Shown: piece after piece, positions 6,698-11,639 of the stretch | Position numbering within the stretch: the stretch's first letter is position 1 | Layout: every line of letters starts with the position of its first letter | Origin: an uncultured Campylobacter sp. | GTDB lineage: Bacteria > Campylobacterota > Campylobacteria > Campylobacterales > Campylobacteraceae | Assembly: GCA_905373295.1 (NCBI GenBank) | Contig: CAJPSJ010000038.1 | Location: forward strand, 1 to 11,639 | Length of the DNA: 11,639 nt | Reading direction: 5' to 3' | Translations under genes and position numbers: made by a program | The notes under the pieces: model-generated | Database searches by the model: none | What the model was told of the DNA's origin: nothing | Seen by the model: the letters and a program-made list of their open reading frames with translations, nothing else

Positions 6698-6726
6698 GCT
6701 TAAACTATGGGGCGCGGTAAAGCTGT

Positions 6727-7032
6727 TTAAAATCTACCGAGTGCTTCTTTGACGTGATCTTCCGCCATATCGATATTCCACATCGGCTCAAAGACGAGAT
6801 CGATCTCCACCTCGCCGATGCCCTCCACGCTCTCGACACCCGCGCGTACCCATTCTACCATCATCTCATGCAGCGGGCACGACTGAGTCGATAGCGTCAT
6901 CGTGACTTTGGCGTTGTTTGCCTCATCTACCGCTACGTCGTAGATGAGACCTAGTGACACGACGTCAAAGCCCACCTCGGGATCTACCACGGCGCGAAGT
7001 GCGTCGTAAATTTGTTCTTTCGTTACTTTCAT
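6727..7032 (-). CDS. MIP18/DUF59 family Fe-S cluster assembly protein
   Basis: A 101-residue single-domain member of the MIP18/PaaD/SufT-like family, small cytoplasmic proteins that help load or mature Fe-S clusters. The signature VVDPEVGFDVVSLGLIYDV (15-33) and the reactive-cysteine loop MTLSTQSCPLHEMM (C52) are both intact, and the family ending FEPMWNIDMAEDHVKEALG is present. The length is normal for the stand-alone form. It overlaps the membrane protein gene upstream by 4 bases, so it is the last gene of a three-gene minus-strand operon. Which target it matures is unknown; the company of a putative haem-binding membrane protein and a DUF2249 protein hints at a respiratory or nitric-oxide-related role. 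Confidence 0.85.
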   Translation of the reverse strand: MKVTKEQIYDALRAVVDPEVGFDVVSLGLIYDVAVDEANNAKVTMTLSTQSCPLHEMMVEWVRAGVESVEGIGEVEIDLVFEPMWNIDMAEDHVKEALGRF

Positions 7033-8204
7033 TTTTCCTCTCCAAATTTTATGTAGTTAAAGATATTTACGGTGTTGATTAGCACCAAAATTATGCTTGC
7101 CGCTTGCAAGATCACCGCGGGCGTTAGCGCTCCAAAGCTCGCGCACGCAAGCGCTAAGATATTTGGCACGCAGGCTGCGTAGGCGATCTTTTTGATTATC
7201 ATATCCTCTAGCATAGGGATTTTGCGCTTGCCGACGAAGGGCGAGACGTAGTGGTACCAGATGAGAAAGGGCGCGATTTTATAAAGGTGCGCGACGATGA
7301 AGGCGAACAAAAAGCCGTATAGCAGCCAAAACGCCGCCACATCCGCGCGATCTGCAATCCAAAATACCGCGCTAAATCCCAAAGCCGCTAGCGAGATATA
7401 GACGTTTAAATTCCAATAATCGATCGCTTTTCGCACGCGCCTGGCTAGGATATAGATCGCCTGAGCCGCAAAGCTCGCAAGCGCGGCAAATGCGATGAAA
7501 ATTCCAAAGTCTTTTAGTAAAAACAGCCCCGCGAGCAGATACAACGCCAGCGAAGCTTTTGCCAGCGCGAAGCTTAGATCATGCGCCAGGCTAAACATCG
7601 GCAGCAGCACGCACGCAGCGCCTACGATGACGAAAAACACGAAGCCCAGCACGAAGTATATGTGATAGGATAAAATTTCTGAAAAATACACTCCGAAAAT
7701 CTCCACGCCGCTAAGCGCTAGCACGAGCGCGAAGCCAAGGCTGATCCCTACGGCTAAAAACGCAGCCGAGATCGCAAGCGCTACGGCGGGGAAGCTCCAT
7801 TTGGGCGTGCCGATGAAGCTTAGCGCGTAGCAGATCGTAAAATAAAATAGACTAAGCAGCAAAACGGCGCCGCCTGCGTGCATCAAAGGGATGCTTGAAA
7901 GCAGCAATCCCGCGCTTAGCAGAGCCACGCCCGCAGCGTAAGCAAAGAGATTTAAAAACGCAAATTTGACGGTGAAAAATTCCTTTTGGATAATGACCGA
8001 AGTAAGCTGATAGAGCGCTCCAATGATTATGCTGATTACGAAACCCAGCAAAAATACGTGAAAAAAGCTCGCCGTCTGCGACGCCTGGATCGCGCCGAAA
8101 TCGGCCTTTAAAAAGCTCGCCGCGCTTAGCAGCAAAAAGATAAAGCCGCAGATGAAATAGCCGCCTACGATGCGAAACGGCGGCGAAAAGGTCGTGATAT
8201 TCAT
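7029..8204 (-). CDS. 12-TM membrane protein resembling haem-copper oxidase subunit I / NnrS
   Basis: A 391-residue integral membrane protein with about twelve hydrophobic helices (roughly 12-33, 46-71, 78-101, 104-131, 137-165, 174-203, 211-230, 232-255, 265-284, 287-312, 331-354, 362-384). Histidines stand inside or at the ends of helices: H49 in TM2 (FFHVFLLGF), H181 in TM6 (YHIYFVLGF), H306 in TM10 (IVAHLYKIAPF) and H318 just after it. In haem-copper oxidase subunit I the low-spin haem ligands lie in TM2 and TM10, which this mimics. The HH pair of the copper centre is not seen, so it is not a complete oxidase; NnrS-type proteins are the other obvious comparison. Haem binding is inference. 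It overlaps the DUF59 gene by 4 bases and follows the DUF2249 gene by 17. The ribosome binding site is weak (AGGG). Confidence 0.75.
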   Translation of the reverse strand: MNITTFSPPFRIVGGYFICGFIFLLLSAASFLKADFGAIQASQTASFFHVFLLGFVISIIIGALYQLTSVIIQKEFFTVKFAFLNLFAYAAGVALLSAGLLLSSIPLMHAGGAVLLLSLFYFTICYALSFIGTPKWSFPAVALAISAAFLAVGISLGFALVLALSGVEIFGVYFSEILSYHIYFVLGFVFFVIVGAACVLLPMFSLAHDLSFALAKASLALYLLAGLFLLKDFGIFIAFAALASFAAQAIYILARRVRKAIDYWNLNVYISLAALGFSAVFWIADRADVAAFWLLYGFLFAFIVAHLYKIAPFLIWYHYVSPFVGKRKIPMLEDMIIKKIAYAACVPNILALACASFGALTPAVILQAASIILVLINTVNIFNYIKFGEEK

Positions 8205-8221
8205 CTAAATTTTAAAGCCCT

Positions 8222-8566
8222 TTAGCCGTGGCACTTCGCGTCGGTATCAAAGCCCTCATTGACCGCGCCGGGTTTTAGGCTGATGGTGAGCTTGACCGCG
8301 TTGCCGTCCAGATCCTCGCGGGCAATGTCAAATTTAGACTCGATTTTTGGGATCAGCCCCATCGGGAATTTATGATTGACCATGACGACCTTTTTGGTTT
8401 CGTCTTTTACGAAATTTAGCGCCACCAGCGCATTTACCATAGGCTCTGGCGGAATGCATTTGCGTGAATCAAAGCCGATGTATTCCACGCCGCCTTGCGA
8501 TTTTTTATAAAATTTCACCGTAGCGCCCGCCGCGTCGAACTCCTGCCAGTCTGTGAAAAAATCCAT
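8222..8566 (-). CDS. DUF2249 (TusA-like fold) protein
   Basis: A 114-residue soluble protein. The core FDSRKCIPPEPMVNALVAL (32-50), followed by KKVVMVNHKFPMGLIPKIE, fits the DUF2249 pattern of D-x-R-x-x-x-P-P-E then a hydrophobic strand and a His-x-x-Pro turn. DUF2249 proteins share the small alpha/beta fold of TusA/SirA sulfur carriers. C37 sits where the family often has a charged or glycine residue, close to the place of the TusA reactive cysteine. The C-terminus ends in AKCHG, giving a second Cys next to His (C112-H113). It is the first gene of the minus-strand operon, with a clear TATAAT promoter and AAGGAT ribosome binding site. DUF2249 genes are often found near NO-response and denitrification genes in other bacteria; the biochemical role is not known. 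Confidence 0.75.
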   Translation of the reverse strand: MDFFTDWQEFDAAGATVKFYKKSQGGVEYIGFDSRKCIPPEPMVNALVALNFVKDETKKVVMVNHKFPMGLIPKIESKFDIAREDLDGNAVKLTISLKPGAVNEGFDTDAKCHG

Positions 8567-8594
8567 ACTTGATCCTTTTTTAAAATTTCGCGCG

Positions 8595-8600
8595 ATTATA
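8595..8600 (-). promoter_or_regulatory. TATAAT -10 box of the DUF2249 operon
   Basis: On the minus strand this reads TTTGCTATATAATCG, a perfect -10 in the Campylobacter T-rich context with no strong -35. Transcription would begin near 8588, followed by the AAGGAT ribosome binding site about 8 bases before the ATG at 8566. Confidence 0.6.
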
Positions 8601-8650
8601 TAGCAAATTTTAAAATTTTGAAATGAGGTAGGTCAAGTCCTATTTGGAAT

Positions 8651-8679
8651 TTGTAAATTTAGCCGAATTTTAATACACT
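8651..8679 (+). promoter_or_regulatory. Candidate polA promoter
   Basis: TTGTAA (8651-8656), 17 bases, TACACT (8674-8679), each matching four of six consensus bases. A GAGGA ribosome binding site (8701-8705) lies just before the polA ATG at 8711. It is weak but the best match in the divergent 144-base spacer. Confidence 0.35.
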
Positions 8680-8710
8680 ACGCGTTAAAATTTTAAATCC
8701 GAGGACCATT

Positions 8711-11527
8711 ATGCAGACCATCACGATCATCGATACGTTCGGCTTTTTTTTCAGGCTCTACTACGCTATGAGCGGGCTTAAGACCAAAGACGGCAAACCC
8801 AGCGGCATGGTGAGCGGGTTTGCGAGCTTCATCGCAAATCTTTCGAAGGAATTTAAGAGCGATTATATAATTTTCGCTCTGGATAGCAAGGGCAAGACCT
8901 TCCGCTCGGATATCGATCCGAATTACAAAACCAACCGCCAAGCCCCGCCGCCCGCGCTTTTGCAGCAGCTGCCCGTCTGCATCGAGATGATCGAAAAGAT
9001 GGGGCTTTATTCGCTCGGACGCGAGGGATATGAGGCGGACGATCTCATCGCAAGCGTCGTTAAAAAGTATGGCGCCACGCATAAAATCAACATCGTTACC
9101 TCCGACAAGGACCTGTATCAGCTCATCGGCGAAAACGTTAAAATTTACAGCCACGGCAAAAAGATGCTTTACGGCAGAGAGGAGTGTTTGCAGCGCTACG
9201 GCGTCTATCCCGAGCAGATCGTGGATTTTTTAGCGATCTGCGGCGACAGCGCCGATAATATCCCGGGCGTGCGGGGCATCGGCGATAAGGGAGCAAAGAA
9301 GCTTTTAGACGAATGGGGTTCGCTTGATGGGATCTATTCAAATTTAGACCGCCTGCCGCAAAACAAACAGCGCGAGTATCTGATAGAAGGGAGGCAGAGC
9401 GCCTACATAAGCAAGCGCCTGGCTACTCTTTACGACGAGCTGGAAATCCCGCCTTTAGAGGACGCAAAATTTCCGCAGCAAAATCCGCTTTTTAAAATCC
9501 GCGAAATTTTAAAAGATTACGCGCTAAACAGACTGCTGTCCGCGTTAAGCCTGCAGGAGCAAAACGGACTTGATCTTTGGAGAGAGGGCAAAAGCGCGGG
9601 CACAAAAAGCTCCGTTTTGGGCGCGGGCGGCAAAGGCTCCGGCGCAGAGCCGTCTTGCGGCGGCTCTATCTTGGATGCTGCCGTAGGGGGGTTAGACGGG
9701 CAAAATTCTATCTCAGGCGGCTCCGCTTGCGGCGGGCAAAACTATGAACGCGCTTTTAAAACGCCATTTGAGCCCGTTTGTATCACCGATGCAGCGGAGC
9801 TTGCGAGGCTGTGCGAGAGCGTCAGCGCCGAGACCTTGGTGAGCTTTGATACCGAGACGACGAGCATCGACAGCAAAAGCGCCAAGATCGTGGGCTTTTC
9901 GTTTGCGTTTAACGAGGAGCGCGCCTACTACGTCCCGCTCGCGCATAGCTATTTGGGAGCTCCGGCTCAAATTTCTTTGGACGCCGCAAAGGCAGCGATC
10001 GGCTCGCTGTTTCGTGGATATGTCGTGGGGCAAAATTTAAAATACGATTTTGAGATCGTGAAAAATAATTTTAACATTGAGCCGCCTGCGCGCTTTGCCG
10101 ATACGATGGTGCTAGCGTGGCTGCTCGATCCCGCAAACGCCGTGGGGATGGACTCTATCTCGCCGCGGTATCTAGGCTATGAGACCGTGCATTTTGGCGA
10201 TGTCGTCAAAAAGGGCGAGACCTTCGCCTCCGTGGAGCTGGACGCCGCTACGATCTATGCGAGCGAGGATGCGTGGGTGACGCTGAGGCTGTATTTTAAG
10301 CTAAAGGAGCTGCTAGAGCCCGCGCTTTTTAAGCTCGCGCAGGAGCTTGAGTTTCCGTTCGTGCGGGTGCTTTGGCAGATGCAAAGATGCGGCATCAAGA
10401 TCGACGTAGAGATGATAAAGCGCCTAATCGAGCGCAACGAAAAGTCCCTGCGGGCGCTCACGGATGAAATTTACGAACTTTGCGGCGAGCAGTTTAACAT
10501 CAACTCCCCCGCTCAGCTCGGCGCCGTGCTTTTCGAGCGGCTTGGGCTTCCTGCCGCAAAGCGCACGAAGACGGGCTACAGCACCGACGAAAGCGTGCTG
10601 AAGGATCTTACGGCGCTGCATCCCGCGGTGGGTAAAATTTTAGACTACCGCGAGCTGTTTAAGCTGCAAAGCACCTACTGCGAGCCGCTGCTACAGCTTG
10701 CTCTGGCCGATTCGCAAAACCGCGTCAGATCGAATTTCTTGCAGACCGGCACGGCTACCGGGCGGCTAGCGAGCAAAAATCCGAACCTTCAAAATATCCC
10801 CGCGCGCGGCACCTTTGCGAAGGACGTGCGAGACTGCTTTCTAGCAGACGAAGGTTACTCGCTGATCTCGCTTGATTACTCGCAGATCGAGCTGCGCCTG
10901 CTCGCGCACTTTTCGCGCGATCCTGCGCTTTTGGCGGCGTTTAGGGCGGATGAGGACATTCACGCGCGCACGGCGATCAGTATTTTCGGCGACGCGCAGC
11001 CCGCGCACCGCACGATCGCAAAGAGCATAAATTTCGGCCTCATCTACGGCATGGGCGCGGGCAAGCTAAGCGACAGCCTAGGCATCGCGCGCGCCGAGGC
11101 AAAGGGCTATATCGAGCGCTATTTCGCGGCGTTTTGCACGATCAAGGAATTTTTGCAGAGCATAAAATCGGACGCGAAAGAAGGCGGCTACGTAAGCACG
11201 CTTTTTGGGCGCAGGCGCTACTTCGACTTCGCAAATGCGCGCAACAACATGGTCTATGCGAGCTACGAGCGCGAGGCGGTGAATACGAAATTTCAAGGCT
11301 CCGCCGCCGACATCATCAAAAAGGCGATGGTTGAGATTTCGCCGCTACTAAACGACGAAGCGCGGCTGATTTTGCAGATCCACGATGAGCTGATCTTCGA
11401 GGTGCGGGACGATTTGGCGCAGAGCTTCGGCGAGCGCGCGCAGGAGATAATGCAAAGTGCGGCGAGCCTAAACGTGCCCTTAAAGACGAGCCTAAATATC
11501 GCCAAGCGCTGGGGCGAGCTGAAGTAG
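8711..11527 (+). CDS. polA: DNA polymerase I, three-domain, with Gly/Ser-rich linker
   Basis: A 938-residue family A polymerase for Okazaki-fragment processing and repair synthesis. The 5' nuclease domain (1 to about 285) keeps its metal-binding acids: D8, D58, E108/D110/D111, D132/D134, and D179/D182 in GDSADNIPGV. A low-complexity linker (about 292-345) follows. The 3'-5' exonuclease domain (about 355-540) has D380-x-E382, D446 in NLKYD, and Y516/D520 in YASED, a complete proofreading set. The polymerase domain has TGRLASKNPNLQNIPARG (683-700), motif A SLDYSQIELR (D722), motif B RTIAKSINFGLIYG (R767, K771, F775) and motif C IHDELIFEV (H891-D892-E893). It is longer than the roughly 880 aa I recall for C. 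jejuni PolA, mainly because of the linker. The ATG with GAGGA is the natural start. No terminator is visible downstream. Confidence 0.97.
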   Translation: MQTITIIDTFGFFFRLYYAMSGLKTKDGKPSGMVSGFASFIANLSKEFKSDYIIFALDSKGKTFRSDIDPNYKTNRQAPPPALLQQLPVCIEMIEKMGLYSLGREGYEADDLIASVVKKYGATHKINIVTSDKDLYQLIGENVKIYSHGKKMLYGREECLQRYGVYPEQIVDFLAICGDSADNIPGVRGIGDKGAKKLLDEWGSLDGIYSNLDRLPQNKQREYLIEGRQSAYISKRLATLYDELEIPPLEDAKFPQQNPLFKIREILKDYALNRLLSALSLQEQNGLDLWREGKSAGTKSSVLGAGGKGSGAEPSCGGSILDAAVGGLDGQNSISGGSACGGQNYERAFKTPFEPVCITDAAELARLCESVSAETLVSFDTETTSIDSKSAKIVGFSFAFNEERAYYVPLAHSYLGAPAQISLDAAKAAIGSLFRGYVVGQNLKYDFEIVKNNFNIEPPARFADTMVLAWLLDPANAVGMDSISPRYLGYETVHFGDVVKKGETFASVELDAATIYASEDAWVTLRLYFKLKELLEPALFKLAQELEFPFVRVLWQMQRCGIKIDVEMIKRLIERNEKSLRALTDEIYELCGEQFNINSPAQLGAVLFERLGLPAAKRTKTGYSTDESVLKDLTALHPAVGKILDYRELFKLQSTYCEPLLQLALADSQNRVRSNFLQTGTATGRLASKNPNLQNIPARGTFAKDVRDCFLADEGYSLISLDYSQIELRLLAHFSRDPALLAAFRADEDIHARTAISIFGDAQPAHRTIAKSINFGLIYGMGAGKLSDSLGIARAEAKGYIERYFAAFCTIKEFLQSIKSDAKEGGYVSTLFGRRRYFDFANARNNMVYASYEREAVNTKFQGSAADIIKKAMVEISPLLNDEARLILQIHDELIFEVRDDLAQSFGERAQEIMQSAASLNVPLKTSLNIAKRWGELK

Positions 11528-11639
11528 CTACGCTAAATTTAAAACGCGGCTAAAATTTTAAGCGGAATTTAAACGGCGCGCGGAATTTTAAATTTTGAGC
11601 AGGACAGAGCCTAAATTTGCTCGTTTGATAAATTTAATC
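11528..11639. other. Intergenic region after polA, no gene seen
   Basis: AT-rich spacer with repeated AAATTT words, including a TAAAATTTTA palindrome within 11550-11565, and a weak GAGCA/TGCTC stem with a long loop near 11597-11624. Neither forms a convincing intrinsic terminator. The next gene, if any, starts outside the window. Confidence 0.4.

Noticed and set aside
8567..8640. FNR-type site (TTGAT-N4-ATCAA) upstream of the DUF2249 operon
   Set aside because: TTGAC and TTTCAA half-like words are present on the minus strand, but spacing and sequence do not match the consensus.
8693..9154. Minus-strand open frame over the polA start
   Set aside because: It is an antisense shadow of the conserved 5' nuclease domain and would run through the polA ribosome binding site.
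9713..10033. Open frames on both strands inside the polA linker and exonuclease region
   Set aside because: Shadow frames from GC-rich codons; the polA frame carries all catalytic residues.

Overview
The window reads as chromosomal DNA of a Campylobacterota member, most likely a relatively GC-rich Campylobacter of the gracilis/rectus/showae type. The reasons are a CosR/HsrA-type regulator whose DNA-binding half I recognise almost residue for residue, the neighbour order folB-cosR-fdxB-ppx (which I recall from C. jejuni), a FdxB ferredoxin, and very frequent AAATTT/AAAATTTTA words in otherwise GC-rich reading frames. Species is inference. There is no rRNA, tRNA, CRISPR array, insertion sequence or prophage. 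Coding density is high and no gene-free stretch exceeds about 145 bases.

Left block, plus strand (1-1693): the C-terminal end of a HerA-like (DUF87-type) ATPase cut by the window edge, then plsY (phospholipid acyltransferase with an unusual N-terminal extension) and folB (folate pathway), packed with a 9-base gap and a 4-base overlap. They look like one transcript.

Regulatory block, plus strand (1694-3727): a strong sigma-70 promoter drives a CosR-family response regulator and an overlapping membrane histidine kinase. The regulator has a complete receiver active site, including Asp51, and an adjacent kinase, whereas its best-studied relatives HsrA and CosR are described as orphan or atypical.

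Redox/phosphate block, plus strand (3728-5465): an Alvin-type 2[4Fe-4S] ferredoxin (fdxB) directly abutting a Ppx/GppA-type exopolyphosphatase.

Minus-strand block (5563-8566): a lone protein with a WGR-like N-terminus and a predicted beta-propeller, then, transcribed toward it, a compact operon of three genes. These encode a DUF2249 (TusA-like fold) protein, a 12-TM protein with histidines placed as in the low-spin haem site of haem-copper oxidase subunit I, and a MIP18/DUF59 Fe-S assembly protein. This operon is the best candidate for an incompletely described system, plausibly linked to haem, nitric oxide or Fe-S homeostasis.

Right block, plus strand (8711-11527): polA, divergent from the DUF2249 operon. 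It is a full three-domain DNA polymerase I with all nuclease and polymerase residues present and a Gly/Ser-rich linker between the 5' nuclease and 3'-5' exonuclease domains. The last 112 bases hold no gene.
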